From the NCBI GenBank assembly GCA_914767715.1, contig OU612075.1, positions 22,446,001 to 22,510,000 of the forward strand: 64,000 bases of DNA, given 5' to 3'. This document shows positions 1 through 13,300 of the stretch, piece after piece (position 1 is the first letter of the stretch; each line of letters starts with the position of its first letter). Below the pieces are notes generated by a model that was not told the origin of the DNA, searched no databases, and worked only from the letters and a program-made list of their open reading frames with translations. This stretch comes from Membranipora membranacea (taxonomy: Eukaryota > Bryozoa > Gymnolaemata > Cheilostomatida > Membraniporidae). The translations under genes and the position numbers were made by a program.

Positions 1-32
1 ACTGAGGCAAACTCGCGGAACAACAAATACAG
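1..32 (+). other. Putative 5' UTR exon of the SLC16-like gene (partial)
   Basis: The first 32 bases end in CAG followed by a strong donor (GTAAGAAAA). A matching acceptor (CCTTTAG) lies at 296-297, nine bases before the transporter's ATG. Read in the transporter frame, the segment has a TGA at 3-5 and no ATG, so it fits an untranslated leader exon. It could also be the end of something cut by the window edge. RNA reads across 32/298 would decide. Confidence 0.45.
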
Positions 33-306
33 GTAAGAAAATGAAGTCACAGTTTCTATAAATGCAAAGTCCTTCAATCTCCTTCTCCTCTCCTGAGAGT
101 AATTTTAAATGTAGTGTGTTGTCAATCGGGCTTTACAAATCACTGCTGTGTGTTGTCTAAGGTCCAAATCTGGTCCTTACCATATCCAAAAAGCTGGTAT
201 TCACAATTATTCATCAATCTTGTGCCAGCTCCATACGTACGACACTAAAATCAGAGACATTTACCTACTTTTACATATTTACCTCTTGTACCTTTAGCTT
301 GAGAGA

Positions 307-3300
307 ATGATGAAGGAGTCTACTAATGGAGAGTGGACAGGCGGTGAGAAGGTACGGGATACTGACAGCACCCCCCTACAAGCTGGCGATAACAAGTGTG
401 AGGAACCACAGCTAACACAGAAGGAGTTTGAGGAAGCTCTAGTTAAGACTATCGAGCCTCCGGATGGAGGTAAGTGTGCGATGAGGAGACCTACTGACCA
501 TTTGTTAGACAAGTTAGTCAAAGAGCTTAAACGCTCAAGCAGGGTGTAGAGATTTTCAAATTGGTTGGTTTATTTTTATTTTGTCACAAACATTAAGTAT
601 CCTGTGTGTTGCCCATGCCAATGTTCTCTTTACATTTAAATGTTAGTACCATTGAATTCCATACCTGGAATAGCATCATTAGCTTTCTTTTGCAAAACAA
701 AGGGCTTGCAAAAATAGCCAGTCCCTAGTAGCAATCTAGAAATGCCCTAATCATCGACACTGTAGGGGTATAATTACTGTTTGCAATTTTGTAAACAAGA
801 CAATTTCTCAGGCTTATTATTCATGCTACTAGGGACAGCCAATCAGATAACAGTCAGATGGGTCCCTGTGTTTAGTGTCCTAACTGTATAACCATATGAT
901 ACTATTTCCATTCTAAGAGAAGAATCTAATTCAGTGGTTAGTACCAATGTAATCTCATTTCTAAGGTTCCATAAGCTATCGTTAAGATGATGCTTAGCCT
1001 TAGGACAATATTTGTATGATAGAAAATTAAGTGAAATCTGTTTTGTCTAGCACAAACTCTTGCATCTAATATGTAGGAAAGATTATGATGGTTATGCCTC
1101 GTGAGCTTTGACCATAAACACATAAATACTAAGTTTAGGGCTTTGACTTTGGCTTAGACCAAGGGACCAACTTTCCCAATATTATTGACTCAGATATTTC
1201 TTTAAAATTAGCAGTTTTGACAGGATTTATAAACAGCAAGATCCTTGAGAAGCTCCTAATTATACTATATATCCTGTTTGTCATACAATATTTGAAGTAT
1301 TTGTATGAAGTCCATTTCTCTCATGTTATAAGAATGTAGATTCTATTATATTGATGGTATTTTTGTCTTAGGTTAAAGATGGACTGTTGATATTAAAAGT
1401 AATAACTGCTTTCTATTTCAGGTTGGGGATGGATGGTCGTGTTCTGTTCTTTCATGATACACGTGATCGTAGATGGAATCACCTACTCATTCGGAGTTCT
1501 ATTTATAGCCTTACTTGATGATTTCCAGAGTGGAAAAGGAAACACAGCCTGGATCCTATCTATATTCGTGGGAATGACTCTAGGATCCGGTAAGTACTCG
1601 TGTACATTATACTTATCAGTGTTGAATGATAATCAGGCTAACTGGGAGGTTTCTCCTCACACAGGAGTCTCCCTGATATGAGTGTGAGTGTGCTCCCCCC
1701 CCCCCATGCGTCTCCACTGAAACTGTTCAACCCCCCCCACTTTCGCTAATCACAAGGATATCGGCCTGTAGCTGTTTGGCCTGACAGAGGACAAGTCTTA
1801 CTTACAAGATCTTAATGTGCACTCTCTCACACCAGGAAATATTGATCTACAGTTAAATAATCTCTAGAGAGAAGCTGTGAATAACAACGAGATCGGAGAT
1901 GGTCATTATCACCTTATATCCTACAGACATAGGCGTGCGGTGGTAGGGTAGCGTGTGAGTGGGGGCGTGAAGGGTCCTAAATACACATTGGTCAGTCGGT
2001 TGGACCCTGCACCTATATCAGTTTAGTTCTGTGTTGTCAGTGCATTGTAATTTGTTCTCATGTTGAAAAATGTCAGAATGGCTGTTTCTTTTTGCGCTGC
2101 TATGCTTTCTTCTGACATGTTGTTGCGAGCAACTTTACAAATAACATCGCTTTGATAAAAGTCTATTAAAGCTCATGTCTTCCTTAGTTCTCTTTTTGAA
2201 TCGTTGCAAATCAAACAACTTTTTGCATTATTAAGTTTCCAAGGTTCAGGCTGTGACATTCTCTGCAAAAGTTAGGATTTATACAATATCAGTTTTGCTT
2301 GAGGTATCGAGTCAAAAAGTAGTGCGTTGTCAAATGGTATTCCAGTGCACTAAAAATTATCCGTTTACCAACCGTCTGAGCTGTCGAACTGGGTTTAACC
2401 TGTTTAGGATATCACAGGTGCTCCCTGTGTGGGATGATTTTGATTTTCAAGGACAGCGCAGAGGATTTCTTCTGTTCACCCTGAATCTGACATGAAAAGA
2501 TAAACCAAAGGCATAGAAATTTATAAGCTTGTAATCCCCAATGTGTTATCGATGATCGGAGTTCAGTGGTGTGATTATCATGTTTTGAGCAAGTACAAAA
2601 TGACATCTAAGAAGTTGTAAATTTGAATAGTATCACTGCGTTAGCTTTGAGTACTTAGAGCTAAGGAATGCTGAAGTGGGATTATAACACTCTCTAAGTC
2701 TTGTCCTTGATTATCTATCAAAATTTTATAGTTGAATTTTTTTTGCTTTGAAATTGTAATAATGCAATCATAAATTACAATCATATTCTATACATATCAC
2801 TGACAAAAAAATTTTAATGAATGAATATAATATGACCACAGCTTCCTGTGAAATAAAGGGATCTCTCAGGTAATGCTCAGGTAATGCATGTGGTTATCTC
2901 TGCACAATCCAGTGCTCCAGTGTTGTGAATCCAGGGAGGGTGGGAGGGGTATATCTCACCCTCCCTGGTGTCTCATTGGTTTTGTTTCCAGGACTTGATA
3001 TCCTGTGGTACATTGATTGGTTTTCTCCTGGAAATACAGCAGCACCGATAACTCAGCGATCTCTGTGTGTTCTCTGAGTGTTCTCGGGGTGTTCATAGGT
3101 CACCTATCACACATTACATCAGTGCCTCTTCTGTTTATAGTATACAAACTCAGATTACCAGTCATGTAATGTAGAGCTTAGGAAACTCTGTATTATTACA
3201 AGCACAATGTGGTTTCTTGTCTGACATTTTGCTGTTTTTTTCTGCCCATTTCCACATCCTGCCTCTGCTGTCACTGTGGAGCTGCTGTACAGAGAATGTC

Positions 3301-6295
3301 TAAATATAGACGCAATATTTCATTCAGTATTTGGTTCTCACACATATTCTGTTAGGATGATAAATATTGCAGATGGCCATTTTTGTACTTTAGCCAACTT
3401 CCCATAGATTGTGGTTTGGCTGATGAGTTCTCTTTGTCCAGCATTTTACCGAGTATGTCTACACCACACTTTGTGTAGCTGTTTTCTTAGCAGTATTTGC
3501 TGGTCATGCAGGATACATGGCGTGCTTCATGAGCTTATATTTGAAATTTTTATGCAAATTTGTATGTCTGTCCAACGAGAATCTTTTGGATTTGGAACCT
3601 TTTGCAGCTCTATAATTTATCTTTCACATTCTAATCCAGTGACTAAAATAAGACTTTTAAAGCTTTACCCCTCACCGAGTTAGTCCCATGAGTATCTATA
3701 GTATCTATAGTCTACGTGTGATGACAGTTCTGTATTCGTGACATGAATGTTTTATATTAACAGGACCGATAGCCAGTGCTCTAGTGAACATGTACAGTTG
3801 TAGGACTGTGACGATTGCCGGAGCTATAATAGGAGCCCTCGGGTTCGTGATCAGCCCCTTCGCTCCTGGAATGTGGTATCTCTATCTTAGCTTCGGATTA
3901 GTGGCTGGTGGGTATAATATTGTGTTATTATTTGAATATAAAGTTGTTCTTGTCATACTATTTTGTCATATTGTGTATAAATCATTCTGTTCTTTGAATT
4001 TTAACATGACTGTGTCATCCAGATATATTTGAGCTTTTGCACATTTCCACATGTATTGTAAGTCCCTACTAACCCAACTATGGAATGTACTTCAATAACA
4101 CAGCTCATTCCAATAATCAGATAACACGGCCACATAAAGTTTAAAAAAGAAATGAAACACAGGAAATCTCTGCTTCCCCAAAATCACTGGCACAATGCCA
4201 ATTATTTTTGATAACGGTTTCAGAGAGTTATACTCTTACTTGACAAAGTAACGCAACTCCTCTACTATAGGTATAGCTTTACTTTTGCCACAACATGTAA
4301 TGCTCATCACATAGTTTCATTGATTTATCCGAGGTTGTTATGTTCTTCCCTGCGTATTTTAGGTTTCGGGTTTGGGTTGATATATCTGCCGGCGATTGTG
4401 ATAGTAAGTTACTACTTTGAGAAGAGACGAGCCTTAGCCACTGGACTTGCCTGCTGTGGCTCAGGATTTGGGACATTTATCTTCGCCCCGCTCTCTGCCT
4501 GGCTGGTGGAGGAATTCGGCTGGAAGCAGACATGTTACTGGTTGGCGGCTATCATACTCCAGTGTTGTATATTCGGAGCGCTGTTTAGGCCGCTGCCGCA
4601 GGTCGATAACACAGAGCGCCTCAGAGAAGAGAAGAAACACCCCTCCGTACAGCTCAACGGTAAATCTGCCAGTGATGGACAAGTTGCTACAAGCAAAGCT
4701 AGCCCCAAAGCTCGCACCACGGCAAACACTACGAGGAGTAAAGTCTCCCTAAATCAGATCACATCTCTGAGTTCCCTCAATAATCAGCCTACGTCCGGTC
4801 ATCAGCTCAAGGCCCATATACCATTACATAGGAAGGATGTGTTCTACTCCGGCAGTCTTTATAACATACCGCTGTATCAGCAGAATCGAGCCGACTATAT
4901 CACCAGTAACATGTCCATCGCTCACTCACTACACCAGGCTAAAGGCACAGTCAGCGCTGACACTCAGTCTACAGAGGGTCAGACTCGCTGTCAGGCCTTC
5001 GCTAACAGCTTCAAAACCCTCATAGACTTCTCCCTACTCAAGGATTGGGCCTTCGTTCTCTTCCTCGTCTCAAACATATTCACTAACTTAGGTTTCAACG
5101 CTCCATTCCTGTTTATCCCGGATAGAGCTCTTGACTACGGAATCAAGGGTAACCGTGCTGCGTTTCTCGTGTCTATCGTCGGAATAGCAAACACCATCGG
5201 CAGGATATTGTTTGGATATTTAGCTGATCTTAAATGGATTAAGCCTTACAGACTTCACCTATATAGTGTAGGACTTGTCATTGCCGGACTCGCTACAGCC
5301 TTCAGTTTTGAGGAGAGTTATGTCGGACAGGCCATCTACTCTGTGTTCTTTGGAGTGTTCATTGGTATGTAGTCCCTTCAAGCTTACCATCAAGCTAACA
5401 GAAAATATTTTTTCAAGTTTCCATTGCGATGCGCACACTAAACCAGTCTGTTTGTGTTAGGTGGTTGTATTCAACAATGACAACCAGGGGTGATCAGGAT
5501 TATTGTTGATGTCAAACAGCAATAGCTCAGCACCACCACGTGAAATGCAAGTACTCTCAGTTGATTCAGGTTTTCATCTAACTCTTTGGTTTATATTACA
5601 GGTTGTTATGTGTCTCTGACTGCTATCATACTAGTAGATTTACTCGGAGTTGATAAGCTCACTAGTAGTTTCGGAGTGACTCTACTAGTTCAGGGAGTAG
5701 CCGTACTTGTTGGACCACCTATGTGTGGTGAGTAGAACTTTTACTTTAGCATCAATAGAGAGTTTGGGATCAAGCTCACTACTGGGAACCCTGGCAGAAA
5801 TATTTTGTCCATTTTGGGGTTTTAGGGATGTCCAGCTGGTCATCTGTCACGTGTGACCGTAGACCCTTACTGATAACGGAAACTAAAAAATCCAAGCAAT
5901 ATCAAGGTTCTTCACACGGTATCACAGGGTATCGAGACTACAAATGGAAGTGAGTTATTGATTTGAATTTGAGTTGTTCATCTTACCAATTCTGTTGGAA
6001 AAGTTTTTAATATTGATTAGCATATATATATCTCTCTGTTACAGGTTGGTTGTATGATGCGACACACAGCTACACATGGCCCTTCGCTGTCACAGGTGGA
6101 TCTATCGCTATTAGCGGATTGATGCTCTTCTTCATACCACTTCTAACCAGACTACAGCATAGACGCCGAACTCGTAATGAGGTTAATATGGGCGTACGTA
6201 TCGGAGTCAGTAATGTAAAGGAGGATAGTAAAGAAGAATTAGCTACAGGAAACAAAGGGGTCGAGGTCAGCGGCAACAGGCGGAAAGGTAACTGA
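307..6295 (+). CDS. Monocarboxylate-transporter-like protein (SLC16 family, MFS), 617 aa
   Basis: Six coding exons: 307-469, 1422-1589, 3764-3907, 4363-5364, 5602-5727, 6045-6295. They join in frame to 617 residues. The SLC16 signature at the start of TM1, PPDGGWGW, is completed across the first splice junction (residues 51-58). The second family hallmark, [14 protein letters not shown] with a following GSGFG, opens TM5 (about 175-195). TM7-8 follow (DWAFVLFLV, then [15 protein letters not shown]). A long hydrophilic loop between TM6 and TM7 (about 225-375) and a charged C-terminal tail are typical. Family members are plasma-membrane, usually proton-coupled, carriers of monocarboxylates, thyroid hormone or aromatic amino acids. 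The substrate here cannot be read from the sequence. At 617 aa it is longer than MCT1-4 (about 500) because of the N-terminus and central loop. Exon 3 uses a GTGGGT donor at 3908; that choice alone restores VAGFGFGL. The upstream ATG at 307 is followed by a second ATG; either could start. Confidence 0.9.
2931..2968. repeat. Short GC-rich hairpin (12-bp perfect arms)
   Basis: CCAGGGAGGGTG and its exact complement CACCCTCCCTGG are separated by about 14 bases inside the second intron of the SLC16-like gene. A close relative lies at 15187-15220 in a NIPA intron (CAGGGAGGGTGGG, ATATAT, CCCACCCACCCTG). Function is unknown. It may be a tiny mobile hairpin or simply a stem in the pre-mRNA. Confidence 0.6.
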
Positions 6296-7388
6296 GGTGG
6301 GAGCTTAGCAGGCCAGCCATGACATGTGCAGATACCCAATATATAAGGTCGGAATCAAGCTATTACAAACGTTACAATCTTCCTTAAACTGTCTTCATTG
6401 CGTCACTGAGAATTATCCGCTACTCCTATTATATTTGCATCAATTGCGTTAGTCATCTGTTACCCAAACATCTTGATTCAATGAATGCTACTATTTTGAG
6501 ATCTTGTATATACTATGTTTCCATCTATATACACGCACATATATACGTATGTATATATACACGCACATATATACGTATGTATATGTACACGTATATAAAA
6601 GCATGTTTACGCATATATACCATTATTTTGGGTAATTAGGAAAGGCAGCTTCTACATACCAAATAAGTTATATCAAAGAGGCTTTTATTAGGAGTTGTCG
6701 TTTCTTTGTACATGAGCTCACAACTCATCCACCAGTATGGTATTCATAATTATTACTGATGACAATTTGTGTCTTTTCACCATTTAATAATTTTAGCTTT
6801 TGTTGCTACATTAGCAGAGGGTTTTGCTGATCATCATAAAAATCATGTTTTGGTTTATCTACAATCTACATGAAAGAATTAAAAAACATGTCTTAATTAT
6901 GGCAAGTCCTACTATTATATGACCCTGTTTTTCTTGTTGGTCTAATGGTGTACTGTGATAGAAAAATTGTCTGATCAACTCATGTATTTTTCTTGAGATA
7001 GCAGTTCAGTTAAAACACTCATGTTGTGATTTGTTATACTATCATATACCGACCCCTACTGTCATATCAACAAGGGGTTGTTATATTATATTTTTTGCAG
7101 TTTTTTGCTTTTGTGACTGTATGACAATCGTGTATTAGCTCATCTATATTATAGTCTGCCATCGATTTGAGTGATACTATAATTCTTGGCTTATACAGAT
7201 ATGCAATGATTATCAATAATTAAAATGCTCACAACATACTTTCTCTTGCGAGGAAACTTCAAAATTATAGAATACAATAGATTGGCCGGAATCGTAACCT
7301 ATACTTTGTTCCACTAATATATAGCCATCTCTAAGAGCTATATGTTATAATTTTATGGTTTGTTGCCATAACATCACATAGGAGAATA
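6296..7388. other. Gene-free interval between SLC16-like and NIPA-A (convergent 3' ends)
   Basis: About 1.1 kb of AT-rich DNA between two convergent genes. It holds a short tandem repeat at about 6523-6590 (a 26-bp unit of alternating TATATACACGCACATATATA type, about 2.5 copies). No open frame, RNA gene or clear canonical AATAAA close to the SLC16-like stop was seen. Confidence 0.6.
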
Positions 7389-10300
7389 TCAGTATATAGG
7401 CTTGTTTATACGATTTCTATGACTCGGTAACAAAGTATCCATTTCATGATATTCAGCATCACTGTCCTTCCTGTGTCCTGCAGCGAATGCATCGCTGAAT
7501 GTGATTGGCAGATTTCTAAATGCGTTGAGTAGAAATATACCACATATAACTGTGAGGAAGCCGCATAGATTACCAATAACACGTCGGGCGTCCATCATCT
7601 TCCACTCCTATAAATATATTTAGCAGTCATTTCATATACTATAATAAAAGTGTAGGATAAGCTCTAGAGCTGCTTTTACACTAGGCTATACTCATACCGA
7701 GTTGTCTTCTCATGCGAAAATCGATCAGTGTGACCAGGTGTTTTTTGACCGATACTTAGCCTAACCGATACTTAGCCTAACCGATACTTAGCCTAACCGA
7801 TACTTAGCCTAACCGATACTTAGCCTAACCGATACTTAGCCTAACCGATACTTAGCCTAACCGATACTTAGCCTAACCGATACTTAGCCTAACCGATACT
7901 TAGCCTAACCGATACTTAGCCTAACCGATACTTAGCCTAACCAATTATGCAGTAATATCGGCCTCGTGCTATCGCCCAGTGTAAAAGCAGCTGTTTTGTT
8001 TTGAGCCTACTGATCAAGGTCTACTTGGTTCAATCTGGGCAAAGCAGATAGGAAGTTATACTTAGTTGGAAAGGGTGCCAATGAGCGTGTCATAATAAGC
8101 AGCTTATCCTATCAATAATATCCTAGCCAAAGAATTTTGAGAATTTTGTTATTCCTAACACTAAAATAAGCTTGTGGCTGAGATTGTGGCTGTGAACTAG
8201 GCCCATGTGCTAATTGTCAACCATAGAGTTAATAAATACACCATCTCTATGTTGTCAACCCTCTAGACTGAAGGGTAGATGCTACCATAGAGTTATCTAT
8301 CGATGCTACCACCTCGATTGAAGAAATCATTTTATAGGAGTTATCTTACCTTGTATAGAATGCCCGAGGCGATGACTACGAATGTTGTAAAGCAGACGTA
8401 ATATATAGGAGTGACCACAGCAGTGTTAAACGCATCTAGAGCTTTGTTTAGATATATCATCTGTATTAATATACAAATGAGTATGAGGAGTAAGAAGCAG
8501 TATGTCAGCCAATGTACAAACTGGTTATCTCCTACAAAACAAAAATAACAAATTAGGCAAATTATAAGTAAAATATTAGTAAAACACTTTGAAAGTTGTT
8601 ACGAATATAATGGTGCAGCAATTGATACTCATAGTACATGGTTTTATTGTTAGCAATTTGTACAACCAAGGAGTAGCCAGGGAGAATGGTAAACAACCAT
8701 CTTACAAAAATTGTTTTGTGGGTTAATACTATTTGATTTTCATTTGAAAGTTAGAGGTAGTGGTGTTATTCAACTGACATTGCAGCTCAGGCAGTTTTTG
8801 TTACCATTATTTTGTGTTTTGCTCTAATAACTGCACATTATCATCATCATTTACAGCTTCTTCTCAATTGTATGTAGGAGGGCAAACCACAGTCATTATA
8901 ATTACTGATTTTGTATATCAACATGCTCCATCTGGGTCGTATGGTGTAGCGGTTATCACGTCTGCTTTACACGCAGAAGGTCGCGGGTTCGAGCCCCGCT
9001 ATGACCTCTTTTAATTGCTGAACCAAAACTCAAACAGTTGATGTTGTCTCTTGTCAAGCCCAACGCCCCTACCCCATCACCCAATGAACTAAACCTTTTA
9101 GTTCATTGCATCACCTATACGCACCCACTCCTTGAAAATTTATGATACAGCCTTTGTTCATCACATTTCGTCGTGAAATGTGGCATCAAATAAATCCTAT
9201 TACAATATATGTTGATACTTTTTATTGTTGTTGGCGGGAAATGCAGAACACCTAGTCTGATGGTGATATGGCAATAACATAGTCTCACTGAAGAAGGTCA
9301 ACATCAATGCATTAGGTCGTAGATGGTAGATTTGAATAAACCATTTTCAAATCAGAAAAAAACATAGACGCTGTGAAGAACGTGAAGTGAGTTCTGATTG
9401 TTACAGTGAATTATCTTTTAATTCAAATGAACAATCACTATTCTCACCATTGTATGCGCAGGCTCTTAACAATAATGAACATTTGAATTTCACACATTTT
9501 TCATGTTTTAAAATTGTGATTTGATAAAGCTGAAAATAGGTTTCCTGCCTGCTAGAGCTATCATTGAAGAGATGAGATATTTGGAGTGAGAACTGTCCTT
9601 GAACTTGGTATGGTGTCATCTCGGAGCTCTAGGTTCTGTACTTTGGACTTCTTTTGGAATTGAAATTACCAAACAGAATAGATATGATTGGTAACAGATT
9701 CTATGAGATCCAATATGAAGCCGCTTAAGCCTCAAACTGGGTCTTGTGTTTGGATAGATATTTGGTAATGTAACGTCTTCAACATAGATGTAAACTTATC
9801 ATTCGTTTTGTTGTTATCTCCCTTCATTTTGGCAGCAGACAGGTCGGGTGGTGTAGTGGTTATCATGTCTGCTTCACATGCAGAAGGTCACGGGTTTAAG
9901 CCCCGCCATGACCTGTAGTTTTGGGACTGCCTGCTCTCCCCTGAATGAGACGTGACTCAAGTTACTTTATTTTCAGAATTCATCCGGGAAACAGTAGTAG
10001 AGCCTAGACTTGACTCTTTTGACAGAGCAAACTATGAGTTGGTTAGCGAATAACTAGCAGCTTCTCGGCCTATTGGCTAAGATCAAAGTGTCACTGCCAA
10101 TGGCTGATTAGTGCCTGTTTCAGTTTCTGGCAGTTTGCTGCCCACTTATGATTAGGAGGTCCACCATGGCCTCACCTCTAGGATGCATTCTAGTTTACTA
10201 GGATGTATCACACTCTCAGTACGAGGACTCCGGGCAACTTGCCTCCCTCTTTAGGGGCAGCCCACCCTCTGCTTTGTCATAAACAGGGCTTTGACTAATG

Positions 10301-13300
10301 GCTATGAGCTGACATGATTGGGCTGGTATTGTAGGATATTATTCCTTTCATGCTTCAGCACGGTTAAGCTGAAATCAGAATTCGTCTGCTTTACAAATGT
10401 GAGTGGATAAATCCTCAAATGATTTGGACATCCTTTTCCAAATCACCCATACCCACTCTGTCCATTCTACTAGATAGATCTTATGTCATCATATCATACA
10501 TGATGTAACTCACAACACCCAAAATGAAGATCCAATTTGAAAGTAAGAATACAGGCGAATCCAGGCCAAGCTCAGGATGATAGATCTTTTATCCTGTGTC
10601 ATCAGTGACCTTGACCATGTCAGACCTAGTCTACGCACTGTGCAGGATTTGCTTGGATTTTTCCTCTCATTACTTCTACATTAATCTTACTTCATATAGC
10701 CTAGGGTCCAATAATACACATTGTATGACCTTTTGTCAATGTCATGAATGACCGCCCTTATTCAAAATGAAAGAAATTCTGGCTGACATTTTCTTCACTA
10801 CTTGGCAGTGAATATCTCTGCTCATGGGTATTTCCCAAACATGAGGCTACTTTTCCCAGAGTCTGACTGGAATACTCTCATACCTGGAGCATTATAGTAG
10901 GTGGCATGAATAGAAATCAATAGATATTGCAGTTTTAGTGCTCCCCTTGATTAACTTATAACACTCAAGAGCAGACAACTCCAGCAAAATCCTGCATTGT
11001 TCTCAGACTTTTTCCCCTCCGGGGGGCCGTCGGACAGGGGGCAAAGTCTGGGGGGCTCAGACTATGTCAGACCCCTTGGTTTTGCGTGAAGATCTTGCCG
11101 TGGTGGGTCCAGACATACTGGTAGTTGAGATCTTCTTTTTCATTGTCTAGCCTTGAAGAATAGAGTGTTTTGTTTTGTCAGGGCTTCGTTGATGTATATT
11201 TTGTTGTCACCCGAAAGGCCAAGTTTCTGCACTGTTATCTTGTTTTTGCCTAGTAGTTTTCTGCAGTTGTAGAATTCATCTCGTTTGATCAGTGAGCTAA
11301 ATCTGACGACAATGGTGGTTGATGGGGATTGATTAGAGTTCTTCGGTCTAAATACAGTCTCCAGGTCTGACTTGTTGACTTGGGAGCAGGATATCTGACT
11401 GGCCAACTTAGAAATGATGTATGTGAGAACCTCGTTATGGGTTTTAGGTATTCCACAGATCATCAGTGTTTTCAGTGATTTATTGCTTTGGAGTTGTCTG
11501 ACCCTGTCATTATCAGCGGCTTGATTTTCTTCCAGCTTACTCGGCTTATCACGCAGCAAAACTAACTCATCCAACTTGCCTTTAATATCCTTGATCTCAT
11601 CACCGCAAAAGGTCAGTGCTTGTTCATAGTCTGATTGCTTTGACTCGATTGACGAGAGCCTGGTGGTACTTCTGGTTTGTGCAGCTTCTAAATCTGATTG
11701 TTTCATTTCAATTGCTGTGATCCTGTTGGTGATTTGGACAATGTTTGAATTGAGCATATCAAACTGTTTCTCCATATATCTCAGACTGTCAGACACATTC
11801 TCTAGTAGGGGGGGGGGGGGGGGTATCAGCAGGGCCGGGGAAAAGAATACTATTTAGCTAGAACAGTCCTGACAAGCCTTGGGCCTACGCCCTGGGTCAG
11901 CTCGTGCAACAGCTAGTATCCTTATAGCTTTATCAGAATGTTTGTACAATATTCTCAAATGTGAATAGTGTAGTACAGACAGTATAATCTGTGATGTGTG
12001 CGGTAACTGCCAAAGATGCAATGATGCATTGTAATTCTAGTTCTCTCCTCTCCCTTTTGTTCCCATGTACACTGTCTAACAACATTTATTAGTTTATCTA
12101 AATTTCTATGCACTGCGGTACATTTGTTTTATTCAAAACTACATTTCAGGAAATGTTTGGACCATTGCTCTGCATCACCCTTTTCAAAGCATAGCATACT
12201 TCATACATGACAAGTTGACTGGGCTCTATATCTGCATCACCTTGCGGGCTGGATTGGTCTGGGGGACCCGGAAAGCATTTGGCTGGCTGCCCAGAGCAGC
12301 ACCCAAGCCGCCAAAGCTCTTAAAATGTTTGATATATTTGTTGTTTTATTATGAGACAACTATAAAGTGCACACTAGTGTTACTCCTTGCCTTGGTTACA
12401 CAGAATGTTATTAAGTAAAAAGTTTAAACTAACTGCAATTGGTTGAAAACTAGACCTCGAAACAGCTTTCAAAGCAAATAAAATTTCACTAAACTCTCAG
12501 GTGTATCAGTGACCAGTGTGGTGTGTGGTTATAGGGTCATCTGGTCTCATGAGGTATCAGTCCACATTCTGCATGGTGTTATCCTACCATATAGTGCTAC
12601 TTGTTATAGTATGGACCGTGCTGCTCTCCTCTCTTTGATGCTTGTTCATATTACCAAGAACTTGGGTATCTGTATATTCTGATTAATTGTCATTTTTAGA
12701 ACAACGATATTCTCACACAAGCTGCACAAAACCAATAATTGCCTGAACTTACTAGCCTTGTTTGGCTTTCATTGGTTTATCTAGTGGAGGGGGGGGGGTA
12801 TTGATGACAGATTGAGGTTGGCATATCCGCAATTCTGACTATATTTTATTTTGAATTTGAATTGTATCTGAATGCAGATGCCACTGAGGGCTATCCGCTG
12901 TCGCTAGCTGCAGCTTTACCTCTGTTGCTCTATCACTATCAGCATACTAGCTGCACCTTTTATTGTCAGCAAAATTTTCAAAATATACTGAGTTTATGAC
13001 ATTATATTATACATATATCTATATATTTTTGCTAGAAACTCCTGGCAGCTGGCTACACATTATTACATAGAGTTATTATATACTTTATATTAGACCAAGT
13101 TTGGTCCATTTGCCTGCATTCCGAGTCGCTCCTTCCACTGGTCATGCAGCTGGTGACCTGTGGAAGGGAGCGACAGGGATGCAGGCATTAAACTTGTTCT
13201 AACTCTATACCTTATTAAATGAACATCAAGTAATATGTTACGCTTGATCAATCAATAGCGCATGAATTAGAATCAAGCTCCTTATCTAGCTTATATATTA

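Noticed and set aside
3411-3683. 90-codon frame in the SLC16-like intron
   Set aside because: Cys-rich translation without domain; the intron's flanking exons join perfectly without it.
11663-11857. Plus-strand frame through the poly-G tract
   Set aside because: Shadow of the LINE ORF1 on the other strand.
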